Notes under the pieces: model-generated
Told to the model about the DNA's origin: nothing
What the model saw: the letters and a program-made list of their open reading frames with translations, nothing else
Database searches by the model: none
Position numbers and translations under genes: made by a program
Part shown: one piece after another, positions 35,978 through 44,536 of the stretch
How the letters are laid out: the number at the start of each line of letters is the position of its first letter
Numbering within the stretch: the first letter of the stretch is position 1
DNA from: Paenibacillus sp. G2S3
Lineage (GTDB): Bacteria; Bacillota; Bacilli; Paenibacillales; Paenibacillaceae
DNA length: 64,000 nucleotides
Assembly (NCBI RefSeq): GCF_030123105.1
Contig: NZ_CP126095.1
Location: 6,262,001-6,326,000 of the forward strand
Reading direction: 5' to 3'

Positions 35978-37684
35978 TTAGCCTTGTTTAGGAGGCTGAA
36001 ATGAACTCTTCAGTGAAACGATAAGGTTGAATACGAGATGTCCAGGTGCTGAATATTTGCTATCCACATTAAAATAGCCATGACGGAAGAACTGGAATTT
36101 ATCCTGAGCCACGCTATCCTTAAGTGCAGGTTCGACAAAGCCTTGTAAGATTTCAATGGACTTAGGATTAAGCTGATCTAAGAAGCTAGGCTCCGATTTC
36201 TCTACCGAGGAATCTAAACCTTCAACTTCAACAGCCTCTTCCGCTTCTTCCGCAGAAATCAGAGGCTCGTATAAACGGAATTCCGCAGGAACCGCTTGGC
36301 TAGCTTCAACCCAGTGCAACGTACCTTTTACCTTACGGCCTGTAAATCCGCTGCCACTCTTCGTTTCTGGATCATACGTACAATGCAGTTCCACTACCTC
36401 GCCATTCTCATCCTTAATAACCTCATTACATTTGATGAAATAAGCATGCTTCAGGCGTACTTCATTGCCAGGGAACAACCGGAAATATTTGTTCGGCGGA
36501 TTCTCCATGAAGTCATCACGCTCAACATAAATTTCACGTGAGAACGGAATTTGGCGTACGCCCATTTCCTCATTCTCTGTATTATTCTCCGCTTCAAGCC
36601 ATTCTGTTTGACCTTCTGGATAATTGGTGATAACAACCTTAAGCGGTCTTAACACAGCCATTGTACGCGGTACAGTTAGCTTAAGATCCTCACGGATAAA
36701 GTGTTCCAGCATTTGCAGGTCCACCAGACCCTGACTCTTCGAGATACCCGCTTCATATACGAATTTACGAATCGCTTCCGGCGTATATCCTCTACGGCGT
36801 AGACCAGAAATCGTAGGCATCCGTGGATCATCCCAGCCATCCACATGTCCTTCGTCTACAAGTAGCTTCAGCTTACGCTTACTAGTCATCGTTTGAGCCA
36901 AATTCAGACGACCAAATTCATATTGATGAGGGACAGCTGGCATCTCACATTCAGCTACAACCCAATCGTAGAATGGACGTTGATCTTCGAATTCGAGCGA
37001 GCAAAGGGAGTGAGTGACCCCCTCAATAGCATCTTCTAACGGATGAGCGAAGGTATACATTGGGTAGATACACCATTTATCGCCTGTGTTATGGTGATGT
37101 GCATGTGTAATCCGATAAATTACAGGATCACGCAGGTTAATGTTCGGTGACGCCATGTCGATCTTGGCGCGAAGAACCTTCTCGCCGTCCTTGAATTCGC
37201 CTGCACGCATACGGCGGAACAGGTCCAAATTCTCTTCGATACTACGATCGCGATACGGACTATTCTTTCCTGGCTCTGTTAGCGTTCCGCGCAATTGGCG
37301 AATTTCATCCGCACTGAGGTCATCAACATAAGCTTTGCCCTTAGTAATTAATAATTCGGCACGTTTGTACATTTCTTCGAAATAATCAGATGCAAAACGC
37401 AGCTCTTCCCATTCATAACCGAGCCACTTTACATCTTCCTGAATCGAGTTCACATACTCCGTATCCTCTTTGGCCGGATTCGTGTCGTCAAATCTTAGGT
37501 TAGTCTTGCCACCGAACTCGTCCGCCAGTGTAAAGTTAATCCAGATCGCCTTGGCATGTCCGATATGTAAATAACCGTTCGGCTCCGGCGGAAAGCGAGT
37601 GATAACTTCCTTTACTTTACCCGTACGGAGGTCTTCGGTAATAACATTCTTAATAAAATTGGAGGGGGTGCTACGGTTCTCCAC
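35978..37684 (-). CDS. glnS: Glutaminyl-tRNA synthetase
   Basis: Charges tRNA-Gln directly with glutamine. 568 residues. The class I motif HIGH is in [19 protein letters not shown] (about residues 33-51), the KMSKS-like loop is MTSKRKL (about 265), and the C-terminal anticodon-binding beta barrels are present. I chose GTG at 37684, with AAAGG about nine bases upstream; the in-frame TTG three codons earlier touches that site. Many Firmicutes lack this enzyme and make Gln-tRNA by the GatCAB amidotransferase, so its presence is a taxonomic marker. No T-box was seen upstream. Confidence 0.95.
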   Translation of the reverse strand: MENRSTPSNFIKNVITEDLRTGKVKEVITRFPPEPNGYLHIGHAKAIWINFTLADEFGGKTNLRFDDTNPAKEDTEYVNSIQEDVKWLGYEWEELRFASDYFEEMYKRAELLITKGKAYVDDLSADEIRQLRGTLTEPGKNSPYRDRSIEENLDLFRRMRAGEFKDGEKVLRAKIDMASPNINLRDPVIYRITHAHHHNTGDKWCIYPMYTFAHPLEDAIEGVTHSLCSLEFEDQRPFYDWVVAECEMPAVPHQYEFGRLNLAQTMTSKRKLKLLVDEGHVDGWDDPRMPTISGLRRRGYTPEAIRKFVYEAGISKSQGLVDLQMLEHFIREDLKLTVPRTMAVLRPLKVVITNYPEGQTEWLEAENNTENEEMGVRQIPFSREIYVERDDFMENPPNKYFRLFPGNEVRLKHAYFIKCNEVIKDENGEVVELHCTYDPETKSGSGFTGRKVKGTLHWVEASQAVPAEFRLYEPLISAEEAEEAVEVEGLDSSVEKSEPSFLDQLNPKSIEILQGFVEPALKDSVAQDKFQFFRHGYFNVDSKYSAPGHLVFNLIVSLKSSFQPPKQG

Positions 37685-37914
37685 AGCTATCAACCTTTCA
37701 TTCTGTAGTGTTACACTACTTCTTGTTTAAACATGTTTCCTACTAATATACCCGTTAACCGTAGATTGATCAATAAAAGGGGGCACAAGGCATGGATCAT
37801 TTTTTAGTGTCTTTAGACCTTTTGACTTCTGTCAGGGCGATAGAGTAGCATGATAATCATAAGAAATAATCCATAATCATACATAAGGCCTTGTGCCGAA
37901 AAGGAGGCAACCGC

Positions 37915-38463
37915 TTGTTTAATTATGTCATCGATGAAGAGCTAATGTTAAAGCCGATTATGCCAGAACACGCTCGGCATATGTTCACGTTAGTAGAGCA
38001 CTCACGTGAACGACTAAGACAATGGCTCCCTTGGGTGGATGCCGTTACGGAACAGGCTCACACTCTTAATTTCATCAAAAATGCAGTTAAACAAAGCACT
38101 GACAATGGTGCTTTTACCGCTGGACTATGGGTTCGCGGTGAGCTCGCCGGTGTTGTTGGGTATCACCAGATTGACTGGCATAACAGAGCTGTTGGGATCG
38201 GCTACTGGCTTGGTGAAGGCTATGAAGGCAAAGGGTATATGACCAGTGCCTGTCGGGTTCTAGTGGACTATGCACTACTGGAAATGGAGCTACAACGTGT
38301 TGAAATCCGCTGCGCAACCGGAAATGTTTCCAGCCGGGCGATTCCGGAACGGCTTGGTTTTGTGCTCGAGGGTGTGATTAGACAGGCAGAGAAACTGCCT
38401 CATGGCTACGTAAACCACGCCGTATACGGTTTATTGCGTAGTGAATGGCAGCTGCTCGGCTAA
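37915..38463 (+). CDS. RimJ/RimL-type GNAT acetyltransferase
   Basis: 182 residues resembling the ribosomal-protein N-acetyltransferase branch. The segments LVEHSRERLRQWLPWVD (about residues 25-41) and GIGYWLGEGYEGKGYMTSAC (about 100-119, acetyl-CoA loop) are typical, with VSSRAIPERLGFVLEGV after them. Start is TTG at 37915, with AAGGAGG eight bases upstream. A 10-bp inverted repeat flanks the leader (37782-37791 with 37888-37897) and ends just before the ribosome site. Substrate not known. Confidence 0.83.
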   Translation: MFNYVIDEELMLKPIMPEHARHMFTLVEHSRERLRQWLPWVDAVTEQAHTLNFIKNAVKQSTDNGAFTAGLWVRGELAGVVGYHQIDWHNRAVGIGYWLGEGYEGKGYMTSACRVLVDYALLEMELQRVEIRCATGNVSSRAIPERLGFVLEGVIRQAEKLPHGYVNHAVYGLLRSEWQLLG

Positions 38464-38502
38464 GCTAGGCTACGCAAGCAAAACATATAAACTCATAAAT
38501 AG

Positions 38503-38540
38503 AAATAAGCCTGGAAGGCATACGCCTCCAGGCTTATTTT
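38503..38540. terminator. Terminator between GNAT and MOSC genes
   Basis: AAATAAGCCTGGA/TCCAGGCTTATTTT stem with an eleven-base loop, between convergent genes. Confidence 0.88.
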
Positions 38541-38556
38541 CGTATGTAGATCGTAT

Positions 38557-39201
38557 CTAATTTTCCGGCAGACCCAGCTGTTTTCGAAATTTGTTCCGAA
38601 CTACGGCAGAAAGAGTTTCTAGCTCCGCAAGCTCTGCCAGTGCAGCTTCCTCTTGCAGCCCTACTTGCATTAAATGCAGAACATGCGCCACGGACGCACC
38701 GCCAGCCCCATTTTCTTTTTTGACAATTACATCTCCGGTTGAAATCTTCCCTTCACGAAGCACACGCAAGTAAAATCCGCTATATCTAGTGTCCAGTACT
38801 TGAGCTGGAAGATCTGCCGGACCATGCTTTTGTGAGATTTTGAAGCAAGGATACCGGGGCTGGCTGACCTGCAGCACAGTGGTGCCTATTTCGTACACAT
38901 CGCCAATGCACACGTCTGTCTCCAATAAGCCGGCAGTTGTTATATTTTCTCCGAAGGCAGAGTATTCCAGCTTCTTCCCAAGCTGCTGCTCCCAGTAGGA
39001 ATAGTGCTCGATCGGATAGGCACAAACTGCCTTATCAGGACCGCCGTGATGTTTAAGGTCTGCTTGCCCGTCTCCATCAAATCCGCTCATATGTAGCTGA
39101 ACCGATCCTTCTGCAGGCATTTTATAAATGCCAGTTTCTAAAGGTTTCCCCCGATAATCCACTGTTATCGGCCGCCCCACATTAAGCGAGATGATCTCCA
39201 T
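38557..39201 (-). CDS. MOSC-domain protein (YiiM-like)
   Basis: 214 residues. MOSC domains bind molybdopterin or act as sulfur carriers through a conserved Cys; here the likely residue is in QPRYPCFKISQKHG (about residue 117). The DLKHHGGPDKAVCAYP and FGENITTAGL segments are family hallmarks. ATG after AGGAGGAAAAGG. It overlaps the upstream GNAT gene by 20 bases. In relatives YiiM-type proteins reduce N-hydroxylated compounds; activity here is inferred only. Confidence 0.85.
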   Translation of the reverse strand: MEIISLNVGRPITVDYRGKPLETGIYKMPAEGSVQLHMSGFDGDGQADLKHHGGPDKAVCAYPIEHYSYWEQQLGKKLEYSAFGENITTAGLLETDVCIGDVYEIGTTVLQVSQPRYPCFKISQKHGPADLPAQVLDTRYSGFYLRVLREGKISTGDVIVKKENGAGGASVAHVLHLMQVGLQEEAALAELAELETLSAVVRNKFRKQLGLPEN

Positions 39202-39712
39202 ATCCTTTTCCTCCTGTCAGCATGCAGCACATAAATATTTCATCCACATAACGACCGCCTAGATAAAACTCCTCCCGCAGACGTCCCTCTTCCACAAACC
39301 CACATTTACGATAAAAAGAAAGCGCTGATTCATTACAGGATAATACGCGTAAACGCAGCTTGCGAATGGCGTTCTCTGCGGCATGTTCCTTAATAGCCTC
39401 TATGAGCTGCCGGCCAATACCTAAACGTTGATAATCCGGATGGACAGCAATATTGACCTCACACACATGCCTGTTACTCTCCATTCGACTAGGACAGCCA
39501 AACCCAACATATCCGCATAGCTTGTCATCCTTTAACGCGACAAGCTGTGAACCCGGGGGAGCATTCAGTAGGTAATCCTCTTGAGAACGCCACATTAATG
39601 GCCCCGGACTAGTGTCCTCCGTCCAGATCATATGATCCAGATGTATCAGTTCCCGCACGTCTTTAATCTCTGAGAATCTTATTATAAGCCTATCCCTGTT
39701 GCTTCGTTTCAT
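39182..39712 (-). CDS. GNAT-family N-acetyltransferase
   Basis: 176 residues. Acetyl-CoA loop YQRLGIGRQLIEAI (about 103-116) and the NESALSFYRKCGFVEEGRLR segment near the C-terminus. I chose ATG at 39712 (AAGGGGTG nine bases upstream) over a longer start. It overlaps the MOSC gene by 20 bases and follows the MFS gene by 70 bases on the same strand, suggesting an MFS-GNAT-MOSC transcript. Substrate unknown. Confidence 0.82.
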   Translation of the reverse strand: MKRSNRDRLIIRFSEIKDVRELIHLDHMIWTEDTSPGPLMWRSQEDYLLNAPPGSQLVALKDDKLCGYVGFGCPSRMESNRHVCEVNIAVHPDYQRLGIGRQLIEAIKEHAAENAIRKLRLRVLSCNESALSFYRKCGFVEEGRLREEFYLGGRYVDEIFMCCMLTGGKGYGDHLA

Positions 39713-39782
39713 AAAGATGTACACCCCTTGCCTTGCACCTCTATAGAATTCATCGCAGATCATTTGAATCCACTATGCTCAA

Positions 39783-41003
39783 CTATCCTATTGACCGCTC
39801 CAATGAATTTCCTCGGCGGTTGATATATGCATGAACGATAAAGAATCCTACGGACAGCAGTGCCATCGCACATGCCAACCATGCGGTAGGCGCTAAGCCT
39901 CCACTATCGTATAACCTACCCATTAAGTATGGTCCAATCACCCTGCCGACTGCCCCCATGCCTCCACTTAGCCCTAAATAGAAAGGAGCACTGCGACCTG
40001 CATGATCCGAAATAAAGGAAGGCATGGCCGGAGATATCAGCATTTCCCCAAGCGTAGCGAGTACCATCCCAAGCACTAGACCTGAATAAGTCGGCATCCA
40101 TAAAAGAACAGCATACCCACCCAAATAAAATAGAGCACTTACTGTCATTTGGGCCGTTGAGGTGGATGCGAACCAGCGTTTAATCACTGTTACGAGTGGC
40201 TGGGCCGCAAAAATAAGAATACCGTTCAGCGTCCATAGGAAACCATACGTTTTCTTAGGCCAGCCCTCTGAAATAATAAAAGGGGACACCCCTGTATTCC
40301 AGATAGAGTTCCCTAACAGTAGGAACATCGAGGCAATACCCATATAAAGATAAATTCGTGTATGCCCCATTAGCTTCCAGGTGGATTGTTTGTCAGGACC
40401 AGCCTTCTGGTGTTCTGCGACCTCCTGTGAAGAATCTCCTCCAACTTTCTTGAGATATACAAAAAAGAATACCGCAAATACCGCTGAGGTTACGCCGTTC
40501 ATCACAAAGCTGAGCATATAAGAAATATCGGCCAAAAAACCACTTAACGCCGTACCCAGTGCTACACCAATATTATTGGCGACATAAATAACATTAAACA
40601 GCTCTCCGCGCTGCTTCGTAAAACGAAAGCCGATAAACGCCTGAATCGCAGGTAATGACAACGAATTAAAAAGCCCTACCAATCCCATCGCGACCATAAA
40701 TAACGTCCAGTTGCTACTTGCTGCCGGCAAAGTGAACAGGGCAAGTGCATTCATGCCCAGTGCTCCAACAATCAGCCGGTTAACGCCTACCTTATGATAG
40801 AGTGAGCCCCCGAGTAGTTGACCCACGATCCCTCCAACCGATTGAATAAGAATTACTAATCCAGCATCCGACATGCTGCGTCCGAGCTCATCAAATACAT
40901 ACATTGTAACCAGAGGCCACATCAGTGCACTACCGGTTGCGTTAATTAGGCTGGCAATTAAAAATATCTTAACTTCTTTAGGATAATTCTGTAAAAACTT
41001 CAT
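39783..41003 (-). CDS. Major facilitator superfamily exporter
   Basis: 406 residues with about 12 hydrophobic helices. Helix 1 starts FLIASLINATGSALMWPLV, motif A-like LGGSLYHKVGVNRLI is near residue 62, and there is a central charged loop (GGDSSQEVAEHQKAGPDKQS). It resembles the drug-efflux (MdtH/YttB-like) group. AGGGGATG precedes the ATG weakly. Probably co-transcribed with the GNAT and MOSC genes downstream. Substrate unknown. Confidence 0.84.
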   Translation of the reverse strand: MKFLQNYPKEVKIFLIASLINATGSALMWPLVTMYVFDELGRSMSDAGLVILIQSVGGIVGQLLGGSLYHKVGVNRLIVGALGMNALALFTLPAASSNWTLFMVAMGLVGLFNSLSLPAIQAFIGFRFTKQRGELFNVIYVANNIGVALGTALSGFLADISYMLSFVMNGVTSAVFAVFFFVYLKKVGGDSSQEVAEHQKAGPDKQSTWKLMGHTRIYLYMGIASMFLLLGNSIWNTGVSPFIISEGWPKKTYGFLWTLNGILIFAAQPLVTVIKRWFASTSTAQMTVSALFYLGGYAVLLWMPTYSGLVLGMVLATLGEMLISPAMPSFISDHAGRSAPFYLGLSGGMGAVGRVIGPYLMGRLYDSGGLAPTAWLACAMALLSVGFFIVHAYINRRGNSLERSIG

Positions 41004-41436
41004 AAGTAGTGTACATCCCCTGTAATATATGTGTCATTATTCCATCCAGTATTATCCCAAAACAGGGTTCAGAGCAAGCAGACGCATTGACGTGCTATCG
41101 TGATAAAGTATCTCCATACTCTACCTCTTATTTAGGTCTAACTTCTACCGTAGCTGAGAAAAAAGTGGCCCCGTTCACGTCCGCAATCCTCCATTGCTCC
41201 TACTATCTATTTATATATTATAGTTGCCGCTATCGTCCGTAAAGCAGACTAAACAAAACGATGTGATTCGTTCTTGCAAAGTCGGGGTAATAGAGCCTAG
41301 AAACACTCCCCCTTTTAAAATTCGCCGTGCATCCGAATTCGTTCCCCCGAGATTGGATACATCACGGCGGATTTTATTTGTTTATACAGTAAAAAGCACC
41401 CCTCGACTATTCTAAGGAGTGCTCTATAAGATAGGT
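41004..41436. other. Intergenic region with unexplained hairpin
   Basis: 433 bases with no supported gene. It holds the channel-gene terminator (41391-41423) and a second strong hairpin, AAAATTCGCCGTG with CACGGCGGATTTT (41317-41329 with 41363-41375), plus an inner ATCC/GGAT pair. On the plus strand this hairpin is followed by ATTTG, terminator-like, yet no plus-strand gene precedes it. I looked for a T-box leader for the MFS gene and did not find its conserved motif. Confidence 0.45.
41391..41423 (-). terminator. Terminator of the formate/nitrite channel gene
   Basis: Minus-strand AGCACTCCTT pairs with AGGGGTGCT, followed by five U, 14 bases after the stop. Confidence 0.85.
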
Positions 41437-42264
41437 TTAGGCGTGTTTCTTTACACCGCTGCCGGACATGCTGTCCACGGATTGAATAGATGCAGGCTCT
41501 TTACGCAGGTAAGCCATCCAATAAGCTGCCGCAACAAAAATGGCGCCGCCCGTCAAGTTGCCTAGCCATACCGGAACAAAGTTATTGAAATACTCTCCCC
41601 ATGAAAAATAACCTTCAAAAATAGCAGCCGGAATTAAGAACATGTTGGCTACAACGTGCTGGAAGCCGATAGCTACAAAAGCCATCGTTGGGAACCAGAT
41701 GCCGAGAATTTTACCACTGAAGTTATCTGCTCCATAGGAGAGCCATACAGCCAAAGCTACGAGCCAGTTACAACCGATACCGGAAACAAATGCCGGCAAG
41801 AAATCTGCCTCAAGCTTATGTCCTGCCATCTCCACTAATTTTTCCAAATACACACCGTCAGAGGTTAGACCAACCACGTGACCGAAAAAGTAAGCTACAA
41901 ACAAAGCTCCCGCTAGATTGCTCAGGGTAATCAATACAAGATTCTTAACAACTTCCCAGAAGGATATCTTCTTCGCCATAAAAGCAAGTGGCACAGCCAT
42001 CATATTGCCTGTCAGTAGTTCTCCCCCTGCAAGCAGTACTAGAATCAATCCAACAGGAAAGACTGCTGCCCCTATAAAGTTAGCGATGGATCCCCATTCA
42101 TGTGGTGCGCCAGCAATGACGCGAATATCCAGTAAAAATCCGAGCGCGATAAACGCTCCTCCCAGAAAGCCCAGAATTAGTACGGTGCTTAAAGGATTGT
42201 GCGCCTTTTTTATGCCGTTCTCGACCGTGACTGCGGCAATCTGCTGCGGTTTATTATAAGCCAT
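41437..42264 (-). CDS. Formate/nitrite transporter (FocA/NirC family)
   Basis: 275 residues forming a six-helix aquaporin-like pentameric channel. Family signatures include GGAFIALGFLLDI, LAGGELLTGNM (about 85-95), NLAGALFVAYFFGH and GFQHVVANMFLIP (about 205). I chose ATG at 42264, with GGGGATAGG upstream. Formate or nitrite cannot be separated by eye. Two FNR/Rex-like palindromes lie upstream, the nearer centred at -41.5 from a predicted start, so activation under low oxygen is likely. The fhs gene 2.3 kb upstream is a possible formate user. Confidence 0.92.
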   Translation of the reverse strand: MAYNKPQQIAAVTVENGIKKAHNPLSTVLILGFLGGAFIALGFLLDIRVIAGAPHEWGSIANFIGAAVFPVGLILVLLAGGELLTGNMMAVPLAFMAKKISFWEVVKNLVLITLSNLAGALFVAYFFGHVVGLTSDGVYLEKLVEMAGHKLEADFLPAFVSGIGCNWLVALAVWLSYGADNFSGKILGIWFPTMAFVAIGFQHVVANMFLIPAAIFEGYFSWGEYFNNFVPVWLGNLTGGAIFVAAAYWMAYLRKEPASIQSVDSMSGSGVKKHA

Positions 42265-42313
42265 GATTCCTATCCCCTTCATCTATTTACTTAAAATTTG
42301 TTCCTTTACGACC

Positions 42314-42385
42314 ATTGTAGCGTGTCATAAAACACATTAACGTGATAATTATCACTCCACGAAAAACTAAGTGAAAGTTTTCACT
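42314..42385 (-). promoter_or_regulatory. FNR-type promoter of the formate/nitrite channel gene
   Basis: Palindromes CGTGATAATTATCACT (42341-42356) and AGTGAAAGTTTTCACT (42370-42385), centres 29 bp apart. A TACAAT -10 box (42314-42319) places the first exactly at -41.5 of the predicted start (42307), the class II FNR/CRP arrangement. There is no good -35 box, which fits an activated promoter. Confidence 0.72.
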
Positions 42386-42730
42386 GACATGTCAAATTTA
42401 CTGTAGTCTGTGCACCATTAGAACATAAAGCTTATTTAATTGATCAAATTATCTCACTTTTGACCACTTTTGAAGTGAACAAAGTTGTTATCGGACTCAG
42501 ATGTCCTTAACCGTAGCTTTTGGGCACATTTGGCTCGATATAGGACCCCATAGTCACTATTCGCACGAAAAACACCAAAATTGCACCTCATTTTACGTAA
42601 TAGCTGCACTGGTGTCCGAAAACACACTCAAAAGACAATGAATGGCTAAATAGCGTCTTATGGGTCCGTACCATAACCGAAGCCAAGCGGGTTTGCACCT
42701 ACCCATGCAGAGAATCATCCTCCACCTAAC
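42386..42730. other. Gene-free stretch between NADH oxidase and channel genes
   Basis: About 345 bases with no supported gene, RNA or terminator. Short palindromic bits such as GGACTCAGATGTCC are present. No interpretable function seen. Confidence 0.4.
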
Positions 42731-42770
42731 AAAAAAAGCAGCGATCTCCCTACAGGGGGATCGCTGCTTT
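42731..42770 (-). terminator. Terminator of the NADH oxidase gene
   Basis: Minus-strand AAGCAGCGATCCCC pairs with GGGAGATCGCTGCTT, followed by seven U. Confidence 0.9.
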
Positions 42771-42823
42771 GCTAAAGACCAACTAATTCATCCAAATCCA
42801 CTTCGGAGACAAACGTCCCCTTT

Positions 42824-44200
42824 TTATACGGTTACTGCCTCTTTACTTGGTACTGATGTAGGTACTGATGTAGGTAACGATTCAAGACCTACTGTATTCA
42901 GGAAGTTCCAAGGCTTGTTGTAATGAGGTTGGAAGAAGAAATCAATAAAGGCAAGCTGATCGATTGTCATTTTATTTTGAATACATACAGATACTGTGTT
43001 GATCGATTGCGTCAAATCCGTCTTGGACATGATTTGTGCTCCGAGAATACGGCGTGTAGCGCGATCAAATACAACTTTTAATTGAACTTGCTCGAAGGTT
43101 GGCATAAATTCCGGACGGTAGTTGTCAATAATCATGGTTGTTTCTACGTCCATTCCTTCAGCTTTAGCTGCTTCTTCAGTAAGACCGGTAGCAGCGATAT
43201 TATCTTCATAAATCTTAATGCCGGAAGTCCCTTGAGTACCCATATAAGGAATTGTCTCTGTCATCAAGTTACGTGCGACCAAAGTGCCCATCCGTACTGC
43301 ATTGGTTGCTAGTGGAATATAAGTGTGCTTACCTGTAGGGTTGTAATGAATCGCGCAGCTGTCACCAGCGGCGTACACATCTGGGCAACTAGTCTGCATA
43401 TAATCATTGACCAGAATTGCGCCATTTGGCAGCATATCCACTTGACCTTTTAAGAGCTCAGTATTCGGACGGAAGCCGATACAGAGAATAACAAGATCAG
43501 TCTCATGCTCCCCTTGGCTTGTGATAACCTTGGTAACTTTACCACCTTCGCCAGCAAAAGAACTAACCTTCTCATTCAGCGCTAATTTAATTCCATGATC
43601 CTTAAAGGATTGTTCGATCGGTGCAGTGAACTCTGGGTCCAAATATTTATTTAGAATACGATCCTCACCATCAATTAGCGTGACCTGCTTCCCGTTCAAT
43701 TGGAAGGCTTCCACCAATTCTACGCCGATATAACCAGCGCCTACGACTGTGATTTTATTCGCGTGTTTAGCCTTTTCTATAATGGTGTTGGAATGCTCAT
43801 AGTTCTTGCAAAGCAAGACACCTTCCAGCTCAAGCCCTTCGAGCTTAGGCACAATTGGCCATGATCCTGTAGTCATAATCAGTTTATCGTAGGTATCGTC
43901 AAACTCCTGTCCCGTTACCAAGTTGCGAACACGCACCGTTTTGGACTTCGTATCCACTGCGGTCACTTCGTGACGCATGTTGGTCTTTACACCAAGCTCA
44001 GCAAGCTTCTCTGGAGAAGAATAGAACAGCCCGTGAGGGTCTTTGACTACTCCACCTACGTATAAAGCAATTCCACAGGATAAGAAAGAAATATTATCAT
44101 TACGCTCATAAACCGTAATCTCGGCTTCTGGGTAAAGCTTAGCAGTATTTACAATTGCGGCAGTTCCGGCATGGGTACATCCAATGACAGCTACTTTCAT
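42824..44200 (-). CDS. NADH oxidase / CoA-disulfide reductase family flavoprotein
   Basis: 458 residues, FAD/NAD(P)-dependent. The redox Cys lies in NISFLSCGIALYVGG (about residue 43), the single-Cys pattern of water-forming NADH oxidases and CoA-disulfide reductases. The NAD site is VVGAGYIGVELVEA (about 152) and the second FAD site VYAAGDSCA (about 275). The C-terminus has a short tandem duplication giving PTSVPTSVP. Two FNR/Rex-like palindromes lie upstream, as for the channel gene. NADH reoxidation or thiol redox are both possible; the sequence does not decide. Confidence 0.88.
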   Translation of the reverse strand: MKVAVIGCTHAGTAAIVNTAKLYPEAEITVYERNDNISFLSCGIALYVGGVVKDPHGLFYSSPEKLAELGVKTNMRHEVTAVDTKSKTVRVRNLVTGQEFDDTYDKLIMTTGSWPIVPKLEGLELEGVLLCKNYEHSNTIIEKAKHANKITVVGAGYIGVELVEAFQLNGKQVTLIDGEDRILNKYLDPEFTAPIEQSFKDHGIKLALNEKVSSFAGEGGKVTKVITSQGEHETDLVILCIGFRPNTELLKGQVDMLPNGAILVNDYMQTSCPDVYAAGDSCAIHYNPTGKHTYIPLATNAVRMGTLVARNLMTETIPYMGTQGTSGIKIYEDNIAATGLTEEAAKAEGMDVETTMIIDNYRPEFMPTFEQVQLKVVFDRATRRILGAQIMSKTDLTQSINTVSVCIQNKMTIDQLAFIDFFFQPHYNKPWNFLNTVGLESLPTSVPTSVPSKEAVTV

Positions 44201-44261
44201 TATTTTCTTCCTCCTTCAAATGGACAACCTGGATATATATTCGAATTACTTGACTGACCAA

Positions 44262-44339
44262 ATTAGATATCTGATCACCGATGAGTTATTTGTGATTTAT
44301 TTCACTTTATAAACTGATTATATTGTGATATTTATCACA
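44262..44339 (-). promoter_or_regulatory. Paired FNR/Rex-like sites and promoter of the NADH oxidase gene
   Basis: TGTGATATTTATCACA (44324-44339) matches TGTGA-N6-TCACA exactly; TGTGATTTATTTCACT (44291-44306) matches but for its last base. Their centres are 33 bp apart. A TCTAAT -10-like box (44262-44267) puts the nearer site at about -43.5. Confidence 0.68.
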
Positions 44340-44484
44340 TTACAAGTCTTTTCGCCTATATTCTCAGATTGTTCACAATTTTAAGCATTTTCCGTCACTG
44401 CTGCCGATTGCGACCTCGTTAGCTTTGCCATAGGCGTAAGACATTATGTTCTGACCCCTCAGGATATACTTTCTTATAACGCGC
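44340..44484. other. Rest of the gap between NADH oxidase and fhs
   Basis: The gap from 44201 to 44536 contains the operator pair above and the fhs terminator. Nothing else was recognised. Confidence 0.4.
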
Positions 44485-44521
44485 AAAAAAGGCTTCCCCC
44501 TCGTCCAACAGGGAAAAGCCT
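44485..44521 (-). terminator. fhs: Terminator of fhs
   Basis: Minus-strand AGGCTTTTCCC pairs with GGGGGAAGCCT, followed by six U. Confidence 0.88.
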
Positions 44522-44536
44522 AATCATAAACTGAAT

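Noticed and set aside
41009..41415. Short plus-strand frames or a T-box leader between MFS and channel genes
   Set aside because: The frames lack ribosome sites and family features. The conserved T-box sequence was not found on either strand.
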